This document shows positions 9,884 to 19,960 of a DNA stretch of 64,000 nucleotides, in pieces. The notes beneath the pieces were generated by a model. It had not been told where the DNA came from and did no database searches. It saw nothing but the letters and a program-made list of their open reading frames with translations. The stretch is from Bacteroidota bacterium (GTDB lineage: Bacteria > Bacteroidota > Bacteroidia > AKYH767-A > OLB10), in contig JADJOH010000006.1 of the NCBI GenBank assembly GCA_016713925.1, positions 186,001 through 250,000 on the forward strand, read 5' to 3'. Made by a program: the position numbers and the translations under genes. How positions within the stretch are numbered: position 1 is the first letter of the stretch; each line of letters starts with the position of its first letter.

Positions 9884-10594
9884 ATGAGAACAAAAACAAA
9901 TTATTCCCTAAAATTTATGGCCCTCCTTATGTTGGGTTTAAGTACAGTATTAACATTTTCTTCATGTAAAGATGATGATGATGATAGCACACCGGCACCA
10001 ATCGGTAGTGGTAATTTAATGGTGATTCATGCATCTCCTGATGCTCCGGCAGTAGATCTGTTACTGGATGGTACTAAAATCAATACCGCTGATGTTGTTT
10101 ATACTGACAACACAGCTTATTTCTCTGTAACCTCCGGAACACGCACCTTAAAAGTAAACGTTGCCGGAACAGCTACTACAGCATTACAAGCCAGTCTGCC
10201 TATCGTAAAGAATAAAAATTATAGTGTATTTGCTATCGATAGCGTTAGCAAAATAAGCGGATTGTTCATTGAAGATGATCTTACTGCTCCTGCTGCAGGT
10301 AAAGCACATGTGCGTTTCATCCATCTTTCACCGGATGCTCCGGCTGTAGATGTTGCCGTTACCGGTGGTCCGGTTGTTTTTGGGAATAACAGCTTTAAGG
10401 AATTCACAGCTTTTACTCCGCTGGATGCTATGACCTATAATCTGGAAGCACGTCTTGCCGGAACTTCAACAGTGGTGCTTCCTCTTCCGGGAATCGCACT
10501 GACAGCAGGTAAAATATATACAGTTTACGCCAAAGGTTTTGTTGGTGGAGCAGGTGTACAGGCATTAGGTGCTGAAATTATTGTGAACAACTAA
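9884..10594 (+). CDS. DUF4397 domain-containing lipoprotein
   Basis: Probable outer-membrane or surface lipoprotein, 236 aa. The signal peptide has a lipobox ending LTFSSC at residue 28, followed by an acidic stretch KDDDDDS, a pattern reported for surface-exported Bacteroidota lipoproteins. Two DUF4397 modules carry the signature HASPDAPAVDLLLDG and HLSPDAPAVDVAVTG. It is monocistronic with its own terminator. Molecular role unknown. Confidence 0.92.
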   Translation: MRTKTNYSLKFMALLMLGLSTVLTFSSCKDDDDDSTPAPIGSGNLMVIHASPDAPAVDLLLDGTKINTADVVYTDNTAYFSVTSGTRTLKVNVAGTATTALQASLPIVKNKNYSVFAIDSVSKISGLFIEDDLTAPAAGKAHVRFIHLSPDAPAVDVAVTGGPVVFGNNSFKEFTAFTPLDAMTYNLEARLAGTSTVVLPLPGIALTAGKIYTVYAKGFVGGAGVQALGAEIIVNN

Positions 10595-10613
10595 TTAAAA
10601 ATATTGATTAGAG

Positions 10614-10648
10614 AAGGATCTGTCAGAATAACGACAGGTCCTTTTTTG
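10614..10648 (+). terminator. Rho-independent terminator after the DUF4397 gene
   Basis: A 10-bp stem AGGATCTGTC / GACAGGTCCT (one G-T pair) is followed by six T, about 20 bases after the stop. Confidence 0.88.
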
Positions 10649-10990
10649 TTATTAATAAGTAGGAGAAAGGATAATCCCGAATTTCATTTTTTTTCAATTT
10701 GGAATATAGCTTCCAGAAATATCTGTGGGAACCCCTGTTTTTCAGCGATTTCGGCAATCGGCAATGCATTTTCATCATGATCTTAAGCAATGAATTGAAG
10801 GCTTTTAACCGATTAATTCTCCTGTTCGAAGAGCATATGCTGCATTATTTTGTTTCATTTTACAAGGTTTTTTCAGCATATCATATAATTACTAAAGGAG
10901 ATAGTAGTGTTGGCATGTTGAAATCTGCCCGGACGAAGGATCAATCCTCCGGATACTATAGCTTTTAATTTATGGTGCGTATAGAATAAT
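10649..10990. other. Gap without a supported gene
   Basis: About 340 bases between the DUF4397 terminator and lpxD. An 89-codon frame (10699-10968, +, TTG start) is present. It has no recognisable domain, is rich in Phe/Tyr/Leu, and has no plausible start, so I do not call it. A -7-like box for lpxD closes the gap. Confidence 0.5.
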
Positions 10991-10998
10991 TACTTTTG
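10991..10998 (+). promoter_or_regulatory. Candidate -7 box for lpxD, very short leader
   Basis: TACTTTTG matches TAnnTTTG and ends only 12 bases before the ATG at 11011, so the mRNA leader would be a few bases at most. Confidence 0.4.
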
Positions 10999-11010
10999 TA
11001 AGATAAAGCT

Positions 11011-11940
11011 ATGAAAATAAAATCAGGCATTAAGCTATCGGAACTTAATGAACTCATCAATGGAAAAGTAATTGGTAATGCGGATGGCCTCGTTACCGGC
11101 ATCAATGAAATACATCGTGTGGAAGCCGGTGACCTTACCTTTGTGGATCATCCGAAGTATTACGATAAAGCCCTGAATTCTGCTGCAACTTTTATTCTCA
11201 TCAATAAGGAAGTGGAAGCGCCCGAGGGAAAAGGATTGATCTTTACGGACGATCCTTTTCGCGATTATGTTTACCTTACGCGTAGATTCATGCCTTTTGT
11301 CCCCTCAGCAGCAGCTATTGATCCTTCTGCAACTATCGGAAAAGGAACGATTCTTCAACCAAATGTGGCTATTGGACCGGAAGTAGTTATTGGAAAAAAT
11401 TGTATCATTCACAGTGGGGTGGTTATTTACGATCATAGTGTGATAGGTGATAATGTTATCCTTCACGCAAACACCGTCATTGGTTCAGATGCTTTTTATT
11501 TTAAACGCCGTCCTGAATTTTATGAAAAGATGCATTCCTGTGGCCGCGTCGTGATTCATGATCATGTAGAAATAGGTGCCTGTTGTACCATTGACAGAGG
11601 TGTTTCTTCCGATACCATCATCGGGAAGGGCACGAAACTGGACAATCATGTTCATGTAGGACATGATACTGTGATCGGAAAGAATTGCCTTTTTGCTGCC
11701 CATGTAGGTATCGCAGGTTGTGTGAATATAGAAGACGAAGTGATTTTCTGGGGTCAGGTAGGATGTCAGAAAGATTTGACAGTCGGGAAGGGAGCCATCG
11801 TGTATGGACAGTCCGGAATTTCAAAATCACTGAAGGGTGGTTTGGTTTATTTTGGGAGTCCGGCCAAGGAAGCCAGAGAAAAAATGAAGGAAATGGCCCT
11901 GGTTTCAAGATTACCGGAATTGTTCTCGAAAATTAAATAA
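11011..11940 (+). CDS. LpxD-like UDP-3-O-acylglucosamine N-acyltransferase
   Basis: Left-handed beta-helix acyltransferase, 309 aa. The N-terminal LpxD domain (about residues 1-95) has GKVIGNADGLVTGI and ADLTF-like AGDLTFVDHPKYY. It is followed by many hexapeptide repeats (IGKGTILQPNVAIGPEVVIG). The region LDNHVHVGHD and AAHVGIAG aligns with the LpxD segment that carries catalytic His. In lipid A synthesis LpxD adds the N-linked hydroxyacyl chain. Bacteroidota often carry a second LpxD-like paralogue, and this short version could be that one, so I leave the symbol empty. The phosphatase gene begins 11 bases after its stop. Confidence 0.85.
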   Translation: MKIKSGIKLSELNELINGKVIGNADGLVTGINEIHRVEAGDLTFVDHPKYYDKALNSAATFILINKEVEAPEGKGLIFTDDPFRDYVYLTRRFMPFVPSAAAIDPSATIGKGTILQPNVAIGPEVVIGKNCIIHSGVVIYDHSVIGDNVILHANTVIGSDAFYFKRRPEFYEKMHSCGRVVIHDHVEIGACCTIDRGVSSDTIIGKGTKLDNHVHVGHDTVIGKNCLFAAHVGIAGCVNIEDEVIFWGQVGCQKDLTVGKGAIVYGQSGISKSLKGGLVYFGSPAKEAREKMKEMALVSRLPELFSKIK

Positions 11941-11951
11941 CACGAAGGAAC

Positions 11952-13191
11952 ATGCAAAAAATGCTGTCAGGCGAGAAGAAGAATGATGCAGAATTGCATG
12001 TGAAGAAGTTGCAGTTACATTGGCTTTTGCAAATAACGAAAGCGATTAATTACAATATGCCGGCCGCGCAGCTTTTTGAGATTTTTGAGAATGTGATGTT
12101 GAATCAACTCAAGGTAAAAAGGTTGATTCTTTACATTCACGATGAGAGGTGGTATAAGATGCTCGCCTATGGAGTTCCGGATGGCTTTTTAATGGAGGAA
12201 ATGGAAGAAAGGTTCGTAGAGTTGAACCAGCTTCAGTTCAATAATCTCCAAATGCCGGACTGGGTGCAGGGCTTCGAAAGTATCATCCCTGTTTTCCATA
12301 ATGATCGGGCCTTAGCCTATGCTTTCATTGGAGATTTGCAACATGATGAAATTGATCACCTGAAAGAAGTATTACCCTTTTATTCATACGATCACCAATA
12401 TCATTGTCGTCGCGATTGAGAATAAGCGTTTAACGAAAGATACAATCAGTCAGGCCCAACTGCAGAAGGAACTGGAACTGGCAGCACGAATGCAGTCGAT
12501 GCTGTTTCCTGCCCACCTTCCTCATGATAAGAGAGTAGATCTGGCTGCTACTTATTTACCCCATCAGCAGATTGGAGGCGATTACTATGATTATATTCAG
12601 CTGAATGCAGATGAACTGCTGATCTGTATAGCAGATGTGTCCGGAAAAGGGATTTCAGCAGCCTTGCTGATGTCGAATTTTCAGGCGAATCTGAATGCGA
12701 AGGCTCATCACTTTTCTTCTCTGAAAAACCTTGTAATTGATTTGAATGACAGTGTGAACAAAAGTGCTAAGGGAGAGAAATTTATTACTGCTTTTTTTGC
12801 AGTGTTAAATACTAAAGCACATACGCTGAATTATGTGAATGCAGGACAAAATCCACCATTCATTTTTCATAAGGATGAGTTCACACTTCTTGATAAGGGC
12901 ACTACCGGTCTGGGAATGTTTGAAGAATTACCATTTGTTCAGGAGGGAATGGCCTATCTGCCACAAGGCGCTATCTTATTTTGTTATACAGATGGAATTG
13001 TAGAGCAGGAAAATGAATCAGGTATTGAGTTTGGATTGCCTGTACTCATGGAAATGATTAAATCCAATGCTGACGTTTTTACCATGAAGGATATGCACTT
13101 CAGAGTCCTGGATGCCTATAATGATTACCGTAAAAATCTGAATGCTATTGATGATGTTACCCTACTTAGCATTCGTTGTCTGGAGGGTTGA
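11952..13191 (+). pseudogene. SpoIIE-type PP2C serine phosphatase with a frameshift
   Basis: Two frames join into one protein of about 412 aa. The N-terminal 140 residues form a GAF-like sensory region. The rest is a PP2C/SpoIIE phosphatase with ELAARMQSMLFP, metal-binding Asp in GGDYYDY and ADVSGKGISAALLMS, then ITAFFAVLN and LFCYTDGIVEQEN. At 12378-12381 (TTTT) one extra T ends frame one with a stop at 12419. Removing it restores VLPFIHTITNIIVVAIENKR, a normal sequence for this family. The family usually acts in partner-switching regulation on anti-sigma antagonists. It may be a true pseudogene or a consensus error. Confidence 0.85.
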
Positions 13192-14477
13192 TTCCTCTTT
13201 TTGATGATGAAAAATTTGTAAAGCCACCAAAATGGCGATATATCCCCAATAGGGAACTGAAGCCTTTTCCGTATCCAGAAAATAATTGAGAATGCCGTGA
13301 ACCCAATAGGTGACCAGGCCTAATAAAACGCTTCTTGCCAGAATTCGATTGCTGCTACTTGTCGTTTTCTTAATGTAGTTGGCGGTGGTTTGCACGGTGA
13401 CACCTATCAATACTAAAATGATCAAAGGAGCCATAAAGCCCTGCTCTGATAAGGGGACCCAGGTATTCACTGTGTGAACCGCCACCCTCTGCAAAGTTGG
13501 TACTGATTCCCGAACGTTCGCTGAATTTTTGGTAGGACCCATATTTGAACATATAGGTGCCCGGACCAAATCCTAATACAGGCCTGTCCTGGAACATGCG
13601 CAATGCACAAGCCCAGCGGTTTAATCGCTCTATGTTAGAGTCATCACTGGAGATGTTCCCGATGGATTGCACATGAGACGCGTAATCATCAGAGGATACC
13701 TGATCATTGCTCTCCAGTTGCATGGTTATTTGGGTCCGGAATAGAAAGGCCAGTAATGTTCGTGCTTCGTTTGCTGCTTTCCTTATCAATGGCAAAACCG
13801 AGCACAACAGGGATAAAGAAAGACAATACCGCTGCATAGGCTGTATGGTCATTGTAAAAAGGTACCATGGCCGTATGTGCCGCATCTTCACTGAATCCTT
13901 CCAGCGCATGTGTGAAAATAGTATAGGCAACAACGGCCAAAAGCGGAATAAGGTAGGTCCAGATAAATCGTTTGATATTTTCCTTTTTAGAAAAGAGATA
14001 GAGTAACATAAAGTAAAATACACTGATATAACAGAAGCGTGCCAATGTGGATTTAAAGGAAACAGTCGGCATAGAACTGGTCAATGTTGTTAAAACATAC
14101 CACGCCATATGTATTAAAATAACCAGGGTAACAGGATGTTTTAAAATGCGGGAGTCAAGCCCTCCGTCTAAAAAGACCTTCAACCAAAATATGACGAAAA
14201 GTCCGAACATGAGGGGTTCAGAAGGTAAACTAACGCCGATGCCTATACTTGTCTGGGCCAGATTTATTGAAAAAGGGGTTATCAATACTGCGGCAAAAAC
14301 CACAAGGTCCAGCCGGAAAACCATGAGCATAAGAATAAAGAATACGACCGGGAGGCCGGCGAGGAATGTCATTCCTTGCAGCATTCCGTAGGTAAGAAAT
14401 ACGCCGAATAAGGCCGTTAATATATAAAACCAACGGGTTTGAGTTTTATCCGGAAATATATTTAATCCTTCCCGCAA
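13162..14477 (-). pseudogene. O-antigen ligase/polymerase family membrane protein, disrupted
   Basis: Three minus-strand frames carry successive pieces of one multi-spanning protein. N-terminal part: 14477 down to about 13760 (MREGLNIFPDKTQTRW to LGFAIDKESSKR). Middle: about 13755 to 13440 (RTQITMQLESNDQ, ERLNRWACALRMFQDRPVLG, GPGTYMFKYG, SHSEYLGPL). C-terminal: about 13460 to 13162 (SEQGFMAPLIILVLIG to the stop). The middle piece holds the loop signature of the O-antigen ligase family. Between the N-terminal and middle pieces the usual one or two transmembrane segments seem missing, so there is a deletion as well as a frameshift. The next break lies near 13455. The end overlaps the phosphatase stop by about 30 bases. 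It belongs with the Wzz and Wzx genes upstream. Confidence 0.8.
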
Positions 14478-14482
14478 GACGA

Positions 14483-15472
14483 TCAGAATTTATCAGCTCC
14501 CACTATTTCCTTTTCAATTCTGATCTTGTAATGTTCCTGATAGATGATGTACAATAAAGCAACAATCATCATACTTGCAGTAAATAAGAGCATAATAAGA
14601 GAGCGCTTTGGAGAGTCTTTCCTTTCAGGTGGTATAGCTTTTGAAATCGTATTGTGGAATTCCATTTGCTTTTTTGTATCTGTTAAAGCCTGTTCATATT
14701 TGAACTTGTAATCTGAATACTGTCCTCTTACTTTCCAAAGCATTTCCTTTAAAAATACATATTCACCACCTTTTTCATCCAGATTCTTTTTAGCAGTTTC
14801 CATTCGGTTGTTGACTCCACCGCTGCTCATTGATCGATAATACTCTCTTGAAAATCCTTCTACCATGTTTTCAAAATCCGTTACACCGTATTGTGTGCGG
14901 ATATTTTTCATCGCATTTTCCATCGAATCCAATTCCTGTTTTTTCTCCATCAATTGATCATACGTAATACGTACGACCTCTGCCGCACGAATTCTCACCA
15001 GACTGATCGCTTTTTGATCAACAAATGATAAAAGGGAGTCACACATCTTCGCAGCGAGCTTAGGGTCTTTGTTCACAATACTGATTTCAATGGATTCAAA
15101 TTCGGTTTTTGAAATAGAAATATTTTCTTCCAGCCTCTTCATGATTTCAAAACGCGGGAATTTACCGGTGCTGTCAATGTCATAATGTGTAAAGAGGTCA
15201 AATGCATAAATGAGTTTTTCTTTTACATCTTCTGAATGCAGCAGTTGCACCATTTGTTCCGTCGCTGTTTCCTGAGAGTAGGTTTGCAGGTTCACAGGAT
15301 ATATCACGGTCGTCGCCTTGAACATAGGAGTCATAATGACCGGAAGCGTAAAAACAAAGGAAACTATAATGGAGGCAATGCCTGTAATAATCAATTGCTT
15401 TTTCCACTTGACAATAAATTTCAACAAACGTACTGCATCGAGTTTTTCAGATGCTGTTGGATTTTGGTTCAT
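14483..15472 (-). CDS. Wzz-type chain length determinant protein
   Basis: Inner-membrane polysaccharide co-polymerase, about 330 aa. There is an N-terminal membrane segment (QLIITGIASIIVSFVFTLPV), then the Wzz periplasmic domain starting ATTVIYPVNLQ and a long coiled coil (MEKKQELDSMENAMKNIRTQ). Next come a Pro-rich stretch before the second membrane segment (AIPPERKDSPKRS) and a second helix LIMLLFTASMMIVALLYIIY. The ATG at 15472 (MNQNPTASEK) is preferred over the upstream one at 15496. It lies between the flippase and ligase genes on the same strand, so it is part of a surface polysaccharide or LPS O-chain cluster. Confidence 0.9.
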   Translation of the reverse strand: MNQNPTASEKLDAVRLLKFIVKWKKQLIITGIASIIVSFVFTLPVIMTPMFKATTVIYPVNLQTYSQETATEQMVQLLHSEDVKEKLIYAFDLFTHYDIDSTGKFPRFEIMKRLEENISISKTEFESIEISIVNKDPKLAAKMCDSLLSFVDQKAISLVRIRAAEVVRITYDQLMEKKQELDSMENAMKNIRTQYGVTDFENMVEGFSREYYRSMSSGGVNNRMETAKKNLDEKGGEYVFLKEMLWKVRGQYSDYKFKYEQALTDTKKQMEFHNTISKAIPPERKDSPKRSLIMLLFTASMMIVALLYIIYQEHYKIRIEKEIVGADKF

Positions 15473-15530
15473 TCGTGTACCGATTTGGGTTGGCAAAAAT
15501 AGCTTAAACCTTTAAATATAAGGTAAGTGA

Positions 15531-16976
15531 CTAATTATCACCGTATTTAATGAGCCGAAACAACTCCAATGGTCGAATTAACTTCAGAAGTAAGGCAATA
15601 AGGAAGCAGGAAGCGATTCCAAAACCGGCTCTCCATATAAAATAAGTGGAAAATTGAGTGGTAAACCAAAACAAGCTGAAAGCAAGAAGTATAAACGTGA
15701 AATAGCGAACCGCAAGCATCCATCGTATCCTGAACTTAAAAATATGATGGGCTAAAAGAATTTGAGCACCCGCTGTGATAAATTGTGTGACGAGACTGGC
15801 AATAGCTGCCCCGGTCGCCTGATATTTTGGTATCAAAATTAAATTCATAATGATGTTCATCAGCATTCCTCCCAATGCCACCATATTCAGTTGCTTCAGA
15901 TTTCCATTGGCGGTAAGAAGTGTCCCGAAGATGTAGACAGAACTGATGGCCAAAAAGCAATTGATGATGAGCATAAAAACATGTGCCGATTCTTTTACAT
16001 GTGCACTATATAGCAAACCCATTAATTCTTCACTGTAAAAAACGCCGCAGGTCATCACCATGATGGCCGGTATCACAATGAATGAAAAGGATAGTTCGGC
16101 TAATTCCTCTATTGGCTTTCTATGCTTAATCATATGTGAAAACATCGGGAGCAATAAACCTGAAAAAAGGTAGGCGATCATGTTTGCTGCATCCAGTAAT
16201 CGATAGGCCTGTGCATAAATGCCGGCCTGTTCAGCACCGTTTACCAGCATCCTTTCAATCATAACCGAGTCGATTCTGTTGTAAAAGGTCATTAGGAGAA
16301 TGAGGATAGCGAAGGGGTAACTTTTCTTTAGAATGATCAGGAAGAATTTCGGATCCCATTTAATTGAAAGTGTTTTTACCCGCGATGCAAGAATCATGAA
16401 AGTAAATACGGCGGTAATGAAATACGCAATTGTTTGTGCCCAAACGAACCATTCAATCTGAAATTTTTTCTCGCTAATTCCACCCCAAAGCAAAATACTG
16501 CAGAGTAAAATCATTATAAACCGATCAAGGACAGAAATCATACTGTCAATTTTGAACAGATGTAATCCCGCGAGATTGGAACGGAGATAGAGGATAAAGG
16601 AAATTAAAGCCTGATTTAAAAGCAATACCAGCAAAATCCATAATTGTTCACCCCGGTATCCTAATAGATAAGCGATCGACAAACTGAATAAAAAATAGAC
16701 GAATGCCAGTAATAACCGAAGGGTTAATATCCCGGATAAGTGTTTCTGCAACAGGTGATTGTGTTGAGAAATGTTCCGGTTGTTGAAGTTGGTAATACCA
16801 ATATCCAGTAAGATGTTGAAAAGAAAAGAGAAATTGAAAAGTGCAGCGTAAAGACCATATGATGAGGCGCCTACAGTATTTTGTACCGCACGGTCGATTC
16901 CCAGAATCCAGAACGGTTTGATCAGGAGATTCAGGAAAAGAAGAAAGGCCAGATTGGTTACAAATTTTTTCTGCAT
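15531..16976 (-). CDS. Wzx-type oligosaccharide flippase
   Basis: Polytopic membrane protein of the MOP superfamily, about 481 aa, with around 12-14 hydrophobic helices from LAFLLFLNLLIKPFWILGID to CFLIALLLKLIRP. The N-terminal region VQNTVGASSYGLYAALF is typical of polysaccharide biosynthesis flippases. Its role would be to move lipid-linked repeat units across the inner membrane for polymerisation. The ATG at 16976 (MQKKFVTN) gives the best N-terminus. It is first in the minus-strand polysaccharide run (Wzx, Wzz, ligase). Confidence 0.92.
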   Translation of the reverse strand: MQKKFVTNLAFLLFLNLLIKPFWILGIDRAVQNTVGASSYGLYAALFNFSFLFNILLDIGITNFNNRNISQHNHLLQKHLSGILTLRLLLAFVYFLFSLSIAYLLGYRGEQLWILLVLLLNQALISFILYLRSNLAGLHLFKIDSMISVLDRFIMILLCSILLWGGISEKKFQIEWFVWAQTIAYFITAVFTFMILASRVKTLSIKWDPKFFLIILKKSYPFAILILLMTFYNRIDSVMIERMLVNGAEQAGIYAQAYRLLDAANMIAYLFSGLLLPMFSHMIKHRKPIEELAELSFSFIVIPAIMVMTCGVFYSEELMGLLYSAHVKESAHVFMLIINCFLAISSVYIFGTLLTANGNLKQLNMVALGGMLMNIIMNLILIPKYQATGAAIASLVTQFITAGAQILLAHHIFKFRIRWMLAVRYFTFILLAFSLFWFTTQFSTYFIWRAGFGIASCFLIALLLKLIRPLELFRLIKYGDN

Positions 16977-17034
16977 GGCTTGACAGGCTGGCAAATTTAA
17001 AGCAATTTAGAGGTCTCAAAGAATTTTATTCCGA

Positions 17035-17640
17035 ATGCTTGAACTTTCCTACAACGAAGAGGTCCTGGAAGCAGGAGTGGATGAAGCCGGCCGCGGATGT
17101 CTGGCCTGACCTGTCTTTGCCGCAGCAGTCATCCTACCGCCTAAGTTGAAGCTGGATTGGTACGAAGTATTAAATGATTCAAAAAAGCTTCCCGGTACTC
17201 TTCGTGAGAAACTCCGCCAATTGATAGAGAGGGATGCCATGGCATGGTCGGTGGCAATGATCTCAGCAGATGAAATAGATCGCATCAATATTCTTAATGC
17301 AACCTTCAAGGCCATGCATGATGCGATTCGCCAACTGAAAACGGAGCCAGAGTTTTTACTAATTGATGGAAATCGTTTTCCCAAATACCATCATATACCA
17401 CATAAATGCATGGTAAAAGGAGATGGGACTTACCTCTCCATTGCTGCTGCATCCATTCTGGCCAAAACACATCGCGATACCTATATGAAATCCCTTCATC
17501 GGGAGTTTCCTCAATATGCCTGGGATAAGAATAAGGCGTATGGCACCGAAACCCATGTGCAGGCCATTAGAACCTATGGTTATTCACCACATCATCGCCG
17601 TTCCTTTCAATTGAAGGAATTGCAGCTATCGTTGTTCTGA
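17035..17640 (+). pseudogene. rnhB: Ribonuclease HII with an in-frame UGA
   Basis: RNase HII removes ribonucleotides and RNA primers from DNA-RNA hybrids. From ATG 17035 the frame gives MLELSYNEEVLEAGVDEAGR, carrying the DEAGRG active-site signature. It then meets TGA at 17107-17109, where the family has Gly of the LAGPV motif (a single-base change from GGA). After that it continues without interruption to 17640 (201 codons in all), with NDSKKL, AAASILAKTHRD and YGTETHVQAIRTYGYSPHHR. TGA is a normal stop elsewhere in the window, including at the end of this gene. It is either a nonsense mutation or a base-call error. RNase HII is near-universal, so loss would be notable. Confidence 0.9.
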
Positions 17641-17644
17641 GTGA

Positions 17645-19960
17645 TTATCTATTCAGAATAAACGGTTGCTGATACACATATTTTTCATTGCTGATACGGA
17701 TAAGATAGGTTCCATTTTCAATGGTGGAGGATAGCGTTATTACAGCACGTTGATCCAGCATCTGCAGTTGACTCATCACTAGTTTTCCATCCGCAGCAAT
17801 AATTTCAACAGTATAAGAACCGCTTTCTTTTACTTCTACATTCAATAATTCCTGAGCAGGATTCGGATATAGGTTCAGTAAGCTGAGCACGGGTACAGTG
17901 TTTATTCCTGAGGCCACAAAGTTGAAAGGCAGTGAGGTTGAACTGCACGAATTAGCCGAAGTTATCACCACTGTATATACGCCGGTAGTTGTTGCTATGA
18001 GAACAGAATCAATGGCTCCCTGAATAAGAGTGCCGTTAAAATACCAGGCATAACTATAGCCACCTGCTGTAAATAGAGTGTCGTTAGAGGAAAGGATTAC
18101 AGGAGTAGGAGGGAGTGGCTCAGCCGTAACCTGAAGCGAGTTGGAGGTGCTCACACCGCAATTGTTAATGGTATTTAGCGAGTAAATCCCCGACTGATTC
18201 ACATACAAATCTACAGCGGTGGCGCCGGTAATATCATTGCCGTTTTGTTGCCATTGATAAGCGGCCCCATTGATAGTGCTGCCATTTAATAACAAGGAAT
18301 CACCTGCACAGAATATGGTACCGGCAAGAGCGGTTACAGCAGAAGCAAGCGGAATCGAATCTACCGTTACCGTGATACTATTGGAAGAAGTTGCACCGCA
18401 ATTATTGATGGTGTTCAACGTGTAATTTCCGGCTTGATTTACGGTTAAATCAAGAGTACTAGCTCCGGAGATATCAATACCATTTACAGCCCATTGGAAT
18501 TGAACTCCATTCAGAACACTTCCATTAAGTACCACAGAATCACCTGTACAGAATGTAGTATTTCCGGCAGCAGTGATACTTGCAGCAACGGGGAGACTAT
18601 CAAGGGTAATAGAAATTAAATTAGAGGATGTCGCTCCGCAACTATTTATTGTTTGAAGAATATAATCACCTCCGGAAACTGCATACAGGTTCAATGCTGT
18701 TTCTCCACTGAGTGCTGTATTATTCAGCGTCCATTGATATACTGCATCCGTCACTGCAGATCCGGCAAGTTCAAGACTATCTCCAATGCAAAGCGAAGTG
18801 GAGCCATTGGACTGGATGGTACTTGCAGCAGGTAAGCCATTGTCAATTCGGATATCTATACCATTATCAGCACCTGTTACTGCAGGGTTGCTTGAAGTAA
18901 TGCGTATACGGTAGCCGTTACCTGCAGGAGTATTGGCAGGAATCACTACGGAGAAATTTCCGGATTGGTTGCTGGTGGTATCGCCAATATTTACGGCATT
19001 GCTAAAATCTCCGGAAGCATCGGATAATTGAGCAGTAAATTTATTTCCTGCACTGAATAAAGCACCGGCATTGAAAGTCCCCTGTTCAGTGAACGGGAGT
19101 TGTAAAGTTGAGCCTGCACAGATAGCAGTTGGCAGTATTCCCGGTGTAACATTCGGAACCACATCTCTGAATAGAATGGAATTTACAATTTCAATTCCGA
19201 AAATTTCTGTGGTGGTGATTTGTAGTACAGGAACGATATCACCATTTGCCAACCATTTATACTCTCTGGTAAGCGGGCGGTCAATGTTTAATCCCAGATT
19301 TAAGGTGTCTATGGAAATGGTGTCGGAAGCGATAAGTGTAGTTTTAACTCTTAAAGCCTGATAAGTTCCATAAGGGGTGTTTAATGTTCCCCATCCGTCA
19401 ACTTCATTAATTCGTGTTTGATTTGATCCGTAATAAATTAAACTTGGCAATGCAACATTCCATGCAGAAACAGATGTATCGACATCTCCATAATTGAGCG
19501 GAAATTCATAGATTTTATCTTTAAGGGTATACGCTACCGGTAGTGGAATTCCCTGGAAGCTGGCTCCTAAACCTACCTGGCGATAGTCAGTAGAAGAACG
19601 GTAGTAAAAGTTGTATGGATCTGTAATGGTAATGAATGGGTTGGTAGGAAAGGCCTGACCGTTAGTAGCTACATTTGCGCGATTGGAATTAAAAGGCAGA
19701 TTGGAAAAGAAAAGGGCATAGAGGAAGTTGGTGGAAGATACAGAAAGGAAGGTGTCTACTTGTTGAGCCTGATATCTTAAATTAGTGAAATTCCAGGTGT
19801 GATTTGCCCCGGTAGCTTGATAATTAAGTCCTAATTGAATAGGTGCCTGCGTCCTTCGGGCAGTATCACCCGCTGAAGGCATGTCAGAAGAGGTTATGGT
19901 TATTTGTGAAAAACCGATTTGTGAACAAAGTAATGTAAGGAGGAGTAGTTTTCTTTTCAT
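17645..19960 (-). CDS. T9SS-sorted protein with Ig-like repeats
   Basis: Secreted protein of 771 aa with signal peptide MKRKLLLLTLLCSQIGFSQ. Residues 20-270 form an uncharacterised N-terminal domain found in many Bacteroidota exports (TYQALRVKTTLIASDTISID). Four consecutive Ig/PKD-like modules of about 80 residues follow, each with a C-x-GDSxxLNGS core and YxWxxNGxxIxGA strand (for example FCTGDSVVLNGSVLNGVQFQ). The C-terminus is a T9SS type A sorting domain (NLYPNPAQELLNVEV, GTYLIRISNEKYVYQQ). Function unknown; likely cell-surface or secreted. Confidence 0.9.
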   Translation of the reverse strand: MKRKLLLLTLLCSQIGFSQITITSSDMPSAGDTARRTQAPIQLGLNYQATGANHTWNFTNLRYQAQQVDTFLSVSSTNFLYALFFSNLPFNSNRANVATNGQAFPTNPFITITDPYNFYYRSSTDYRQVGLGASFQGIPLPVAYTLKDKIYEFPLNYGDVDTSVSAWNVALPSLIYYGSNQTRINEVDGWGTLNTPYGTYQALRVKTTLIASDTISIDTLNLGLNIDRPLTREYKWLANGDIVPVLQITTTEIFGIEIVNSILFRDVVPNVTPGILPTAICAGSTLQLPFTEQGTFNAGALFSAGNKFTAQLSDASGDFSNAVNIGDTTSNQSGNFSVVIPANTPAGNGYRIRITSSNPAVTGADNGIDIRIDNGLPAASTIQSNGSTSLCIGDSLELAGSAVTDAVYQWTLNNTALSGETALNLYAVSGGDYILQTINSCGATSSNLISITLDSLPVAASITAAGNTTFCTGDSVVLNGSVLNGVQFQWAVNGIDISGASTLDLTVNQAGNYTLNTINNCGATSSNSITVTVDSIPLASAVTALAGTIFCAGDSLLLNGSTINGAAYQWQQNGNDITGATAVDLYVNQSGIYSLNTINNCGVSTSNSLQVTAEPLPPTPVILSSNDTLFTAGGYSYAWYFNGTLIQGAIDSVLIATTTGVYTVVITSANSCSSTSLPFNFVASGINTVPVLSLLNLYPNPAQELLNVEVKESGSYTVEIIAADGKLVMSQLQMLDQRAVITLSSTIENGTYLIRISNEKYVYQQPFILNR

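Noticed and set aside
10699..10968. 89-codon plus-strand frame in the gap before lpxD
   Set aside because: TTG start, no domain, no conserved-looking segment and composition like A/T-rich non-coding DNA.
12378..12381. Programmed +1 frameshifting in the SpoIIE gene
   Set aside because: No slippery rare codon, stop-codon context or stimulatory structure; the lesion is the same type as in unrelated genes, which points to error or decay.
17107..17109. UGA recoded as Gly or selenocysteine
   Set aside because: UGA ends many genes here, including rnhB itself, and the position is a conserved Gly, not Cys; no SECIS-like hairpin was noted.
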